A stretch of DNA of 44,342 nt from a virus: the IMG/VR virus record IMGVR_UViG_3300048930_000335, positions 1 through 44,342 of that record; one strand, 5' to 3'. Shown one piece after another: positions 8,220 to 16,975 of this stretch. The notes under the pieces are model-generated. The model had not been told where the DNA came from. It worked only from the letters and a program-made list of their open reading frames with translations, and made no database searches. Position numbers and translations under genes: made by a program. Position 1 is the stretch's first letter. The number at the start of each line of letters is the position of its first letter.

Positions 8220-8773
8220 TGGCCGTCACGCTCGCGCTCCCCAAGCTGTTCGCGGACGTGTCCGCGCGCGTCGTTGCTGCCGTCCCTGGAGCGGTTTGCG
8301 TGTTCGGTTGGCGCGAGCCCCAGAAGCATCTCACGGGCGCTCCAGCGGCCCGCCTCGTGTTCGTGCCGGGGGACTCGAGCGGGTCACTGGGCGAGGACCT
8401 GCCACCGCGCCACGTGGGCCGCGCTCCACGTCCGATCGCGACGTTGGGCGAGTTGTTCCAGGTCTACGTGACTGCCTACGACGCGAGCGCACCCGAGAAC
8501 GAGCTGGCGCAGTACCAGGCCGCGCGGGTGCTGTTCGATGAGTGGCGCAAGGCCATGCACCTGGCCGCGCACGGGACTTTTGAGATCCAGAGCGCGCGCT
8601 GGAACACGGACAAGAGCGAGCGCCGATACGGCGCCGAGATCATCGTCACGTGCTCGATCCAATCAATGATCCCGGATGACGAGGACGCCGCGCTCTCGGA
8701 CGCGCACGCAGCCGTCGAGGCCGAATCGCAAGGGATCACCGTTACGTTCAACGCGCCCGCCGTGGCGCCGTGA
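8219..8773 (+). CDS. Tail terminator-like protein (Mu gp37 position)
   Basis: A 184-residue alpha/beta protein between the gpG-like protein and the sheath, where Mu encodes gp37. LGELFQVYVTAYDAS and YGAEIIVTCSIQSM are edge strands typical of tail terminators, and the central helix (LAQYQAARVLFDEWRKAM) fits the same fold. The terminator caps the growing tube and sheath and gives the docking face for the head. Family assignment is from order and secondary-structure pattern only. Confidence 0.65.
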   Translation: MAVTLALPKLFADVSARVVAAVPGAVCVFGWREPQKHLTGAPAARLVFVPGDSSGSLGEDLPPRHVGRAPRPIATLGELFQVYVTAYDASAPENELAQYQAARVLFDEWRKAMHLAAHGTFEIQSARWNTDKSERRYGAEIIVTCSIQSMIPDDEDAALSDAHAAVEAESQGITVTFNAPAVAP

Positions 8774-8785
8774 GGAGTTTGAAAA

Positions 8786-10246
8786 ATGGCGCTTCCGGCC
8801 CTGAATACCACCAAGATTGACGGCGCGCTCGGCGTGCTGCCCCCGAGCTCCGGGCGTCCGCTGGCCATTGCCGGCCCCGCTGACTCCGGCACCAAGAACG
8901 CGCCAGCGGGCTACGCGCGAACCAAGGATGTGGTCGCCACGTTCGGCGGCGGGCCGCTGGTAGAGGCTGCGTGCTACGCGCTCGAGCGGTTCGGCAAACC
9001 CGTCGTTCTCGTGCGCACGGACGCGAGCACAGCCGGCGCTGCGGGCACGATCGATGTCACGGGCGTGACTGGCACCAGCGTTGTTAGCGTCACCGGCGGC
9101 ACTGTCCCGAATGACACCTATGACATTTGGGTCAAGTTCGTCACCGGTGGCACCCGCGGCACCGCCGGCATCACCTATCAGGTCTCGCTGGACGGCGGCA
9201 CGAATTACGGCGCGGTGCAGGCGCTTGGGACCGGCACCTCGATCGCGGTCAGCGGCGCCGGCACGCTCTCGTTCGCGCTCGCCGCCGGCACGATCATCGC
9301 GGGCGATCTGGTGAAGCTCCGCACGACGCAGCCGATCTGCACGTCTACAGACGTGGGCGCGCTCGCGACGGCGCTCAAAAATTCGTCCCTGGACTGGGAG
9401 CTGCTACTGCTCGCGTCGCCGGTTGACGCGACGGTGGGCGGCGCTCTGGACACGCTGATCAGCGGGATGGCGGCGCAGGGCCGGCCCCGCATGTGGATCG
9501 GTAACACGCGCGTCCCCACGCTGGCCGAGAGTGAGTCCACGTACCTGACCGCCATGCAGGCGATCTCGAGCGCGTACTCCACGACGGTGGGTGAACTGTG
9601 CGCCGGCTCGTGCCGCGTTCCCTCCTCGCTCCCCGGCCGTAACGCGATCCGCGAACTGCCGATCGCGTACGCAGTCGCAGCCAAGGAAGCGAGCGTGGAC
9701 CAAGACGTGAACATCGCGCAGATCAACGCGCCGGGCGGGCCGCTGCTCGGGGTGCAGATTCGCGACGCGAACGGGAACCCGGACCGGCATGACGAGGCGA
9801 TCAACGGCGGGCTTGACGACGCGCGCTTTACCACGCTCCGCACCTGGCCCGGCTACCCCGGCGTGTACGTGACTCGCCCGCGCGTGTTCTCGCCGGACGG
9901 CTCCGATTTCTCGATCGTGCCTCACCTCCGCGTGTTCAACCTGTTCTGGCAAACGCTGCACGCCTACTTCATTGCGCGCCTGAACAAGCCGGTTCGCGTG
10001 AACAAGGTCACCGGCTACATCCTCGAGTCCGAAGCGCTCGAGATCGAAAAGGGAGCGGAGGCTGCGCTGCGGGCGGTGCTGCTCGCGAAGCCCAAGGCGT
10101 CCGGCGTGTCCGTTGTGATCTCGCGCACGGATAACCTCTTGAGCACGAAGACGATGAACGTGGACGCGCGGCTTACTCCGCTCGCGTACCCCGAAACGAT
10201 CAACCTTTCGCTCGGGTTCACGAATCCGGCACTGAGGGCGGTGTGA
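8786..10246 (+). CDS. Tail sheath protein (contractile tail)
   Basis: The 486-residue protein is the sheath subunit that contracts on infection. The C-terminal third (VPHLRVFNLFWQTLHAYFIARLN then KGAEAALRAVLLAKPKASGVSVVISR) resembles the conserved sheath core that interlocks subunits, and GYPGVYVTRPRVFS lies just before it. Residues about 80-185 are a Thr/Gly-rich beta domain (DVTGVTGTSVVSVTGG, ITYQVSLDGGTNYGAV) inserted near the N-terminus that probably decorates the tail surface. GGAG lies before the ATG. Its presence identifies the phage as a myovirus. Confidence 0.87.
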   Translation: MALPALNTTKIDGALGVLPPSSGRPLAIAGPADSGTKNAPAGYARTKDVVATFGGGPLVEAACYALERFGKPVVLVRTDASTAGAAGTIDVTGVTGTSVVSVTGGTVPNDTYDIWVKFVTGGTRGTAGITYQVSLDGGTNYGAVQALGTGTSIAVSGAGTLSFALAAGTIIAGDLVKLRTTQPICTSTDVGALATALKNSSLDWELLLLASPVDATVGGALDTLISGMAAQGRPRMWIGNTRVPTLAESESTYLTAMQAISSAYSTTVGELCAGSCRVPSSLPGRNAIRELPIAYAVAAKEASVDQDVNIAQINAPGGPLLGVQIRDANGNPDRHDEAINGGLDDARFTTLRTWPGYPGVYVTRPRVFSPDGSDFSIVPHLRVFNLFWQTLHAYFIARLNKPVRVNKVTGYILESEALEIEKGAEAALRAVLLAKPKASGVSVVISRTDNLLSTKTMNVDARLTPLAYPETINLSLGFTNPALRAV

Positions 10247-10247
10247 T

Positions 10248-10727
10248 ATGGCCGACCAGCTCCGAGTCAATGGCAATCTCCTTTCCTGGGGCTCGATCAT
10301 CGTCAAGATCGACGGTGACCGCTACCACGGCATCACCTCGATCGCGTACGCGGACAAGCGCGAGCGCGTGAAGGGTTACGGCTCGGCCCGTCACCAGGGT
10401 CCGCGCGGCCGCAGCCGTGGCAAGTACAGCACGGAGCCCGTGAAGGTCACCGGCTTCCGCTCGTCGCTGCAGGCGATGCGCGTGGCTCTTGCGGCCAAGG
10501 CCGGGGACAACGCCTCGTATGGTGATGCCGAGTTTGACGTGGTGATCCAGTACGTCGAAGCGGACGAGACGCCGATCACGGTCGAGCTCGAGCGCTGCGT
10601 CTGGACCAGCAACTCTGCCACGGATGAGGAGGGCGCTGACCCTCTTAAGGAAGATGTGGAGTTTGATTGCATGTTGATCCGGCGGAACGGCCTCGTGCTA
10701 TTTGACGCCAGCGAAGGGAGTCCGTGA
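10248..10727 (+). CDS. Tail tube protein
   Basis: A 159-residue protein immediately after the sheath, the usual place of the tube subunit that stacks as hexamers inside the sheath. The beginning (LRVNGNLLSWGSIIVKIDGDRYHGITSIAYADK) and the repeated short strands (VQYVEAD, ITVELERCVW, VEFDCMLI) fit the tube beta-barrel. The spacing to the sheath gene is one base and the overlap with the chaperone gene is small. Confidence 0.8.
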   Translation: MADQLRVNGNLLSWGSIIVKIDGDRYHGITSIAYADKRERVKGYGSARHQGPRGRSRGKYSTEPVKVTGFRSSLQAMRVALAAKAGDNASYGDAEFDVVIQYVEADETPITVELERCVWTSNSATDEEGADPLKEDVEFDCMLIRRNGLVLFDASEGSP

Positions 10728-10729
10728 TC

Positions 10730-11179
10730 ATGTCGGAGGGGAACACGTTGCAAGAGCTCGAGGCGCGTCGCAATGAGGCGCGCCGCCGTCGTGAAGCTGC
10801 GGAAGCTGCGGCGGACAAGGCGCGGCAGCTCGAGGTGCTCAAGCTCGAGGTGGAAGCCGAGGAGCGCGCGGCCAAGGAAGCCGAAGCGTTCGCGAAGCTC
10901 GAGGCGGAGCACGGCCCGATCGGAAAGCGCTTGCTGGTCGTGAACACGGACGCGGGCGCGGTCGTGGTGAAGCGGCCAAACCACGTTTTGTGGAAGCGAT
11001 TTCAGGACAAGCCCGAAGCGAGCGGCGCGATCGACAAGATCGTTTCGAGCTGCCTCGTGTACCCGAGCAAGGTTGAGTTCGAAGCGTTGTGCGAAGAGGT
11101 CCCCGCGGCTCTCATGTTGGCCGCCGAAGCGGTCTGCAGATTGGCGGGCATCAACCGGCAAGACCTCGCGGGAAAATAA
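10730..11179 (+). CDS. Tail assembly chaperone, short form
   Basis: A 149-residue protein between tube and tape measure. Residues 1-60 are a charged helix (EARRNEARRRREAAEAAADKARQ), then a domain (GKRLLVVNTDAGAVVVKRPNHVLWKRF) followed by helices. Such chaperones bind the tape measure while the tail is built and are absent from the virion. The ATG at 10730 has GGAG 9 bases upstream, better placed than the GTG at 10724. The frame ends on the slippery sequence at 11170-11176, so a longer form is expected. Confidence 0.8.
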   Translation: MSEGNTLQELEARRNEARRRREAAEAAADKARQLEVLKLEVEAEERAAKEAEAFAKLEAEHGPIGKRLLVVNTDAGAVVVKRPNHVLWKRFQDKPEASGAIDKIVSSCLVYPSKVEFEALCEEVPAALMLAAEAVCRLAGINRQDLAGK

Positions 11180-11367
11180 CAGAGTTCCGGGCGGCGGCTC
11201 GTAAGGACTACGGAGCCGCCGCCGAGTGCCTGATCGAGCTGCTGCCCGATCGGGATGACGAGACCGAGGCCGCGCACGCGCGCCGGTACACCGCAGCGCT
11301 ACTGATCGCGGAAGCTCTCCACGAACTGACCCTAATCCGCAAGCTGCTGACTCCGAAGGAATCCTGA
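10730..11367 (+). CDS. Tail assembly chaperone, -1 frameshift long form
   Basis: After a -1 slip at G GGA AAA (11170-11176) translation continues as ITEFRAAARKDYGAAAE and stops at 11365-11367, adding 63 residues to the 149-residue short form. The added segment is helical and has no start codon of its own near its beginning, so a frameshift is the simplest way to express it. The equivalent gene pairs in Mu and lambda (gpG/gpGT) use the same mechanism. The stop overlaps the tape-measure start. Confidence 0.8.
11170..11176 (+). promoter_or_regulatory. Programmed -1 frameshift slippery heptamer
   Basis: The sequence GGGAAAA lies as G GGA AAA in the chaperone frame, immediately before its TAA. 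It fits the X XXY YYZ rule for tandem slippage to GGG AAA, after which the open -1 frame extends to 11367. Confidence 0.8.
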
Positions 11368-13142
11368 TGGCCGACGAGACGATCAGCGTAGCGATAAACC
11401 TCAAGGATGGGGTTTCGGCGCCGGCACAGTCGGCGGCCTCGCGGCTGTCCGATCTTAAGTCCAAGCTCCAGCAGGACACGGCGGCGCTGTCCGAAATGCA
11501 GCGCGTGATGAGGACACTCAAAGGCGCCACGAATCCGAACACGCAGGCGATCGGCGAGATGTCCAAGCGCATGGCCGCGCTCAAGGCCTCGTCCGCGTCC
11601 GTGGCCGAGGAGATCGTTTCGCTCGGGGGCGACTTCGGGAAGGGTGCCAAGTCGGCGGCCGTGTCAGCGGTCAAGATCGAAGGGCTGCACGATATCCTCG
11701 GGGCGCTCGGCGGCCGCGCTGGCCAAGCCGGCGGGATGCTCAAGAACCTCTCCGGCGCTGCGGGCATTGCCGGCGTTGCGTCTGCAGCCGTCGCTGCCGT
11801 CGCCGCGCTGCTCGCAATGGCGGCCGCGATCGGCGTTGCGGTCGGCGCCATGGCCTCGTTTGCGCTCGCGTCCGCTGGTGCGCGCCGGGCCGAAGCGCTG
11901 CGGCTCGAAGGGCTCACGAAAACGATCAACTATTGGGGGATCGCAGCCGGCAAGGCGAGCGATCTGCAATCGGCGATCGATCGCGTCAGCGGCGAAAGCG
12001 CGCTCGGACGCGGTCAGATCGAAGGATACGCCACGAGCCTGTACAAGATGGGGCTACGCGGCGGGAACTTGAGCAAGGCCCTCGAGGCTACCGCGACCGT
12101 CGCCAGCGCGCAGGGTGAGGAGATGGCCTCCGCGTTCATGGGCATGGCCGCCGGTGCTGCTGCTGTCGGTAGCTCCGTGGACAAGATGGCGGACCGGGTC
12201 AAGAGCAGGCTCGGCGGAATTGCCAAGGCGCAGGCGCTCGACTTCGGCGTCCAAATGTCGAAGCTGAGGGAAAACGTCGCGCGCATCTTCTCGGGCGTGA
12301 AGATCGAAGGCTTCCTGTCCGCGCTCTCGACCGTCACCCGCATGTTCTCGCAGAACGAGGCCACGGGGCGCGCGCTGAAAACGATCGTCGAGTCGCTGTT
12401 CAATCCGCTATTCGGCGGCGCCTCTGGTGCTGAGGTAGCGGTCAAGCGTTTCGTCCAGGGCTTTACGATTGGCCTACTCCTGATCGCGATCAAGATTTTC
12501 CAGGTGCGGAATTACCTCCGCGACATGTTCGCGAAGATCGATACGAGCAAGCTGGACGCCGCGTTGCTCTTCCTCGCAGTCGGGGCAGCGACGGCGTTCA
12601 CGATGGCGCTCGCAGTGTTCGGTATCGTCGCGGCCGTTGCGGCTCTCGCGTTCGCGTTCACGCTGCCGCTCGTTGGCTTGGCTGCGTTGGTGGCCGGCGT
12701 CATGTACCTGTCCACGCTCGAGTGGGGATCGATCGCCACGAACCTGATCAACGGCCTCGTCAACGGCATCACGTCCGGGGCCAGCGCTGTGCTCGAGGCC
12801 GTGAAGGCGCTCGCCACAAAGATGAAGTCCGGCTTTACAAGCGCGCTCGGGATCGCGTCGCCGTCCAAGGTGTTCCGCGCTTACGGCGAGTTCACGGCCG
12901 AGGGCGCGGCGCAGGGTATTGAGGCCGGCACCGCGGATGTGCAGGGCGCCGCGGAGCGGATGGTTTCCGTGCCGGCGGCCGCACCTCGTGGCACCGCTGC
13001 AGCGCGCGGCCCCTCGATCGTGATCCAAAACCTGAACGTGACCGGCGGCTCGGATGCGCGTGGGCTGGCCATGTCCGTCAAGCTCGAACTGGAGCGCATC
13101 CTCGAAGGCGTCGCGATCGAGATGGGAGCGCCGGCCGTATGA
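11367..13142 (+). CDS. Tail tape measure protein
   Basis: A 591-residue protein that sets tail length and is ejected into the cell. The N-terminus is helical (SDLKSKLQQDTAALSEMQ). Hydrophobic stretches at about 130-168 (AAVAAVAALLAMAAAIGVAVG) and about 395-455 (LAVFGIVAAVAALAFAF and others) are typical membrane-interacting tape-measure segments. Near the C-terminus FTSALGIASPSKVFRAYGE is the well-known tape-measure motif. The length is short for the family and suggests a tail of roughly 90 nm by the usual 1.5 angstrom per residue rule. The start overlaps the frameshift product stop. Confidence 0.85.
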   Translation: MADETISVAINLKDGVSAPAQSAASRLSDLKSKLQQDTAALSEMQRVMRTLKGATNPNTQAIGEMSKRMAALKASSASVAEEIVSLGGDFGKGAKSAAVSAVKIEGLHDILGALGGRAGQAGGMLKNLSGAAGIAGVASAAVAAVAALLAMAAAIGVAVGAMASFALASAGARRAEALRLEGLTKTINYWGIAAGKASDLQSAIDRVSGESALGRGQIEGYATSLYKMGLRGGNLSKALEATATVASAQGEEMASAFMGMAAGAAAVGSSVDKMADRVKSRLGGIAKAQALDFGVQMSKLRENVARIFSGVKIEGFLSALSTVTRMFSQNEATGRALKTIVESLFNPLFGGASGAEVAVKRFVQGFTIGLLLIAIKIFQVRNYLRDMFAKIDTSKLDAALLFLAVGAATAFTMALAVFGIVAAVAALAFAFTLPLVGLAALVAGVMYLSTLEWGSIATNLINGLVNGITSGASAVLEAVKALATKMKSGFTSALGIASPSKVFRAYGEFTAEGAAQGIEAGTADVQGAAERMVSVPAAAPRGTAAARGPSIVIQNLNVTGGSDARGLAMSVKLELERILEGVAIEMGAPAV

Positions 13143-13642
13143 ACCCGCTCACGAACCCGATCGATTACATCCTATTGGCGGGCGAGCGCTCACCCGGGAT
13201 CGCTGACGTGGAAGGCGCGGCGACTCCGCGCAAGTGGGACTCCGCGCAGGGATACGGGATGAGTGGCGCCGTCGCCCGGTACACGGGTGACGAGCTGTCC
13301 GAGTTCTCGGTCAAGCTGCGGCTGTACTCGGATGACGATTGGCTGCGGTGGGATTTCTGGAAACCCCTCGTTGCCAAGGCACCGATCGGCACCCGTCCCA
13401 AGGCGCTCGACATTTGGCACCCGTTTCTTGAGGAACTCGGGATCAAGTCCGTGGTCGTCAAGAATTGGAAGCAGCCGATCCAATCCGCTGACGGTGAGTG
13501 GACGATCGAGATCGTGTTTCTGCAGTACCGGAAGCCGCGCGCGCAGTCGTCCAAGCCCGACGGCGCGAAGAGTGCGACCACGGACCCTTACGATCAGCGA
13601 ATCGAGCAGCTCACGGGGCAGCTTAAGGAGCTCGCCGGATGA
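13139..13642 (+). CDS. Baseplate / tail-tube initiator-like protein
   Basis: A 167-residue protein between tape measure and hub/spike. It opens with NPIDYILLAGERSPGIADVEGA, then a beta pattern with WDSAQGYGMSGAVARYTGDELSEFSVKL typical of tail-associated proteins at the tube-baseplate junction. It ends in a disordered linker and a short helix (RIEQLTGQLKEL). By position it should nucleate tube polymerisation at the baseplate. The exact family is not recognised. Confidence 0.55.
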   Translation: MNPLTNPIDYILLAGERSPGIADVEGAATPRKWDSAQGYGMSGAVARYTGDELSEFSVKLRLYSDDDWLRWDFWKPLVAKAPIGTRPKALDIWHPFLEELGIKSVVVKNWKQPIQSADGEWTIEIVFLQYRKPRAQSSKPDGAKSATTDPYDQRIEQLTGQLKELAG

Positions 13643-14817
13643 GCGAATTCTTCTGCACCCTGAACGGCAACCGGGTCCCGACGCTGCGGCTGTGCGTTCC
13701 GAATGCCGGCGCCTGGTTCGCGGACTGCGATCTGGACGAGGCCGTTACGCTCTCCGGTCGCGTGGAGCTCAAGATCGGCGCGGCCACGCTCTCCGGAACA
13801 GTCCGTGATGGCGGCGCGTTCGTGGCCGGCGCGCGCGTTCGAGTCGTGGGCGGCGCTGACGGCTGGGGTCGGCTCGTGCGCCCCAAGGCGTATCACAACG
13901 ACGCAGGCGTCAAGGCGCTCCACGTTGCCACGGACGCGGCCCGCGAGACCGGGGAAGCCCTGGGATCGTTCGCGCCCACGAAAGAGCGCCTGGGGGCCGA
14001 TTACGTCCGGCGGGCGTGCCCTGCGTCGCGGGTGCTCGAGGACTGCGCCGGCTCCGCTCCTTGGTGGGTGGGGCTCGACGGCAAAACCAACATCGGGCCG
14101 CGCCCCACGTACACGAGCGCCGCGGAGCTGCTCGAGTTCGACCCGCGGAACGAGATCGCGATCTTGGTCTCGGACGAGCTTACGGACGTGCTGCCCGGGG
14201 CAGTGGTTCCGGACTCGCGCCTGGGCGGCTCCAGGACGGTCCGGGAGCTCGAGCTGCTAGTTGAGGCCGGCAAGCTCCGCGCAACGTGCTGGACGGGCGG
14301 CAGCGCGGAGCAAGGCGCAAAGCTGCCCGAGCTTCTCGCGGTGATCGCGCAACGGGCGACGGACTCTAGGCTCCACGGGCTCTGGCGCTACCGCGTAGTG
14401 TCTATGGCCGCTGACGGCCGCGTGAACCTGCAGGCGGTCCGCAAGGCCGCCGGTTTGCCGGACGTGCTGCCGGTGCCGCAACGGCCGGGCGTCGCCGGGG
14501 CACACGCGGAGCTCACCCCGGGCTCCGAAGTGCTGGTCCAATTTGTCGAGGGCGATCCGACGCTGCCGATCGTGACCGGGTTCTCGCAGAAGGGCGAGAA
14601 CGGGTTCTCTCCCACGCTGCTCTCGTTCCTTGACGGGACGCGGCCGGTCGCTCGCGTGGGTGACGCGGTGCAGGTGTTCGTCTCGTCCGCGACCCCGATT
14701 CCGATCGTCGGGACGGTAGGGGTGCCGCCAGCCACGACTCCGCTCACGGGCACGATCACGATCGCGACTCCGCTCACGGGCGTGATCTCGTCCGGGAATC
14801 CGAAGGTGCTAGCATGA
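13639..14817 (+). CDS. Baseplate hub and spike protein
   Basis: A 392-residue protein combining features that Mu spreads over two genes. Residues 1-270 resemble a hub (Mu gpP / P2 gpD-like) with beta strands at the N-terminus (LSGRVELKIGAATLSGTV) and GYRVVSMAADGRVNLQAV-like strands. Residues about 275-330 carry an OB-fold typical of gpV/VgrG spikes, with GSEVLVQFVEGDPTLPIVTGF. The Thr/Pro-rich end (ATTPLTGTITIATPLTG) contains a repeated ATPLTG-type strand that may form the start of the needle. It would plug the tube and puncture the outer membrane. Confidence 0.72.
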   Translation: MSEFFCTLNGNRVPTLRLCVPNAGAWFADCDLDEAVTLSGRVELKIGAATLSGTVRDGGAFVAGARVRVVGGADGWGRLVRPKAYHNDAGVKALHVATDAARETGEALGSFAPTKERLGADYVRRACPASRVLEDCAGSAPWWVGLDGKTNIGPRPTYTSAAELLEFDPRNEIAILVSDELTDVLPGAVVPDSRLGGSRTVRELELLVEAGKLRATCWTGGSAEQGAKLPELLAVIAQRATDSRLHGLWRYRVVSMAADGRVNLQAVRKAAGLPDVLPVPQRPGVAGAHAELTPGSEVLVQFVEGDPTLPIVTGFSQKGENGFSPTLLSFLDGTRPVARVGDAVQVFVSSATPIPIVGTVGVPPATTPLTGTITIATPLTGVISSGNPKVLA

Positions 14818-15341
14818 GCGCCGAAATCGTCGGCGAGTACACCGTTGGGGAGTGCATCCCGATCGGCGTGGCTGCAAAGGCGGCGCTGGACGTGTCGCTG
14901 GGGCTGCAGCTGCCGGAACTCCAGGCCAAGCTCGCGGGGCTGCTCGAGATCCAGGCGTCGCTCACGCTGACGCCGCCGAGCCTGGCCGCGTCGCTCTCCG
15001 CCGCGCTCGCTCTCGTGGCAAGCCTCGAGGCTTCGATCGCGCTCGGGCTGCCGTCCGCATCGATCGATCTGTCCGTGATCGCGGGCATCATCGCGGAACT
15101 AAATATCTTCCTGGGGCAACTCAACGCGCAGCTCGCGCTCTCTCTCGGATTCGGCGTTACGTTCGGGACTCCGGGCGTTCACCTGCTCAAAGCTGAGGGG
15201 CCGATCGAGGATATCGGGTCCGAACTGGCGCCGCTGATTCAGTCGCTCGCGGGCTCTGGCGCGACCGGGCACGCGCTCGTGCTTGTGGCCACGGAACCAG
15301 GCGTATGGGCTGCTCTCCAACAGGCGCTGAAAACATCATGA
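14814..15341 (+). CDS. Ala/Leu-rich baseplate-associated protein of unknown function
   Basis: A 175-residue protein between spike and wedge genes. Residues 35-120 are almost entirely Ala, Leu, Ser and Ile in regular 7- to 11-residue patterns (LQLPELQAKLAGLLEIQ, LSAALALVASLEASIALG), which suggests long helices or a trimeric coiled bundle, not a membrane anchor. The C-terminal 55 residues are mixed (GVTFGTPGVHLLKAEGP, HALVLVATEPGVWAALQQAL) and look like a small domain. It could be an adaptor at the spike tip or hub. It overlaps both neighbours by 4 bases. Confidence 0.6.
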   Translation: MSAEIVGEYTVGECIPIGVAAKAALDVSLGLQLPELQAKLAGLLEIQASLTLTPPSLAASLSAALALVASLEASIALGLPSASIDLSVIAGIIAELNIFLGQLNAQLALSLGFGVTFGTPGVHLLKAEGPIEDIGSELAPLIQSLAGSGATGHALVLVATEPGVWAALQQALKTS

Positions 15342-15805
15342 GTGCAGCCATTCTTTCCAAGATCGCCGAATATGTAAGCAATACTTCCCGCATCGCGGAC
15401 CCGCCCACTGGCGATCTCGGGTACGGCTCCGACCTGTCCTGTACTGACGATCTGTCCGAGGACTGGAGCGAACTGGACGGCTCGGACGTGCGACTCGTTG
15501 CGGAGGCGGCGTTGCGGCGACTGACCACGGCACGCGGCACGCTGCTGGACGATCCCGATTACGGTCTGGATCTGCGCTCGTTCCTCCACCGCGGACAGAC
15601 GCCGGCCGATTTGCTGGCCATGCGCGGCGCGGTTCGGTCCGAGCTGTTGAAAGACGATCGGATCGATGATGGCGCCTTGACGGTTGAGCTGATTCGGTCA
15701 GGTGTTGAGATACAAATCAGCATCTCTGTCACCGCGTCCGAAGCTCCGTTTGCGCTCACGCTCGCCGTCACCGATAGCGGCGCTCTCGTTGGGGAGATTC
15801 TGTAA
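15338..15805 (+). CDS. Baseplate wedge protein, gp25/gpW-like (Mu gp46 position)
   Basis: A 155-residue protein. Residues about 50-80 (VRLVAEAALRRLTTARGTLLDDPDYG then LDLRSFL) match the gp25-like lysozyme-fold family, where the first helix and a turn with DPDYG are conserved. The rest (VELIRSGVEIQISISVTAS) is the usual strand-rich end. The protein joins sheath to wedge. The start chosen is ATG 15338, in an ATGA overlap with the upstream stop; an in-frame ATG at 15305 lies inside the previous gene and is less likely. Confidence 0.8.
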   Translation: MSAAILSKIAEYVSNTSRIADPPTGDLGYGSDLSCTDDLSEDWSELDGSDVRLVAEAALRRLTTARGTLLDDPDYGLDLRSFLHRGQTPADLLAMRGAVRSELLKDDRIDDGALTVELIRSGVEIQISISVTASEAPFALTLAVTDSGALVGEIL

Positions 15806-16975
15806 ATGGCAACGCTCGAGGAATTGACTACCCCGCTCACGCCCGCGCAGGTGCAGGAGTCGATCTACAGCGTACTGGCGGCGCTCGGAGTCAACACCGC
15901 GAGCTGGAAACCGGGCGCGGTCGTTCGCGCGCTGATCACCGGCGTGGCTACCGTTCTCGCTGCGTTCACGGAACTGACCGCGGGCGTCGCCCGGAGCGGT
16001 TTCCTTGAGTACTCGAGCGACGCGTGGCTGACCCTGGTGGCGCGCCACACGTACGGCGTGGAGCGCATCCCGGCCACGTTCGCGGCCGGCAACGTCACGC
16101 TCTCGAACGCGGGCGGCGGCGTCTACTCGTTCGACCCCGGGGACCTGATCGTCATCAACCCGACCACGGGCAAGGGCTACCGCAACACCGCTGCCGCGTC
16201 ACTGGGCGCGCTCCAGTCCGGTCTCGTGGTCGCGGTGCAGGCCATTGAGGCGGGCTCTGACAGCACCAGCGCTCCGGGCACGATCACGCAGCTCGAGACG
16301 ACTCTGCCGGGAGTCACTGTCACGAACGCGAGCGCGATCGTGGGTGCGGACGAGGAGACGGACACGGCGCTGAAAGCACGCTGCCGCGCTCGTTTCCAGG
16401 CGCTCTCGCCGAATGGCCCCGCGAACGCTTACGACTATTTCGCCCGCTCCGCAGTCCGCGCCGATGGTACCGCGATCGGCGTCACCCGCACGCGCGTGAT
16501 GAATGGCGGCACCGGGACCGTAACCGTGTCCTGCGCCACCGCGACGGGCGGCGTCACCGGCACCGCCGGCAACCCGGCAACGGACCTCGGCGCGATCAAC
16601 CAAACGATCCAGCTCAACGCGGTCCCGCTCGGCGTTACGTGCAACGTGCAGACAGCGACGGTGCAAACGGTCAACATCACGTACGCGGTCTGGATCTACT
16701 CCAGTGCTGGGCTCACGGATGCCCAGGTCCGCTCCACGGTTGCTGACGCGATCACGGCTTACATCGCGGACCGTCCGATCGGCGGGGATAACGCGACTCC
16801 GACCGTGACCGGCAACCTTTACGTCTCCGGCCTCATTGGTGCGATCATCAACGCGCGCCCCGAAATCTTCGCGGCCACGGTTGCGGCTCCGAGCGGCGAT
16901 CTGAGCGTGGGGCCATCGTTCGTCCTGCAGCCCGGCACGATCACATGCTCGGCCGTGACGCAGGTGGCCCCATGA
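15806..16975 (+). CDS. Baseplate J-like wedge protein (Mu gp47-like)
   Basis: A 389-residue baseplate J protein. The N-terminus (LTTPLTPAQVQESIYSVLAALGV then WKPGAVVRALITGVATVLAAFTEL) and VADEETDTALKARCRARFQAL-like helix around residue 185 (GADEETDTALKARCR) are hallmarks. Central beta repeats (VTLSNAGGGVYSFDPGDLIV) follow. The protein forms wedge arms that rearrange when the baseplate is triggered. It starts one base after the gp25-like gene stop. Confidence 0.85.
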   Translation: MATLEELTTPLTPAQVQESIYSVLAALGVNTASWKPGAVVRALITGVATVLAAFTELTAGVARSGFLEYSSDAWLTLVARHTYGVERIPATFAAGNVTLSNAGGGVYSFDPGDLIVINPTTGKGYRNTAAASLGALQSGLVVAVQAIEAGSDSTSAPGTITQLETTLPGVTVTNASAIVGADEETDTALKARCRARFQALSPNGPANAYDYFARSAVRADGTAIGVTRTRVMNGGTGTVTVSCATATGGVTGTAGNPATDLGAINQTIQLNAVPLGVTCNVQTATVQTVNITYAVWIYSSAGLTDAQVRSTVADAITAYIADRPIGGDNATPTVTGNLYVSGLIGAIINARPEIFAATVAAPSGDLSVGPSFVLQPGTITCSAVTQVAP

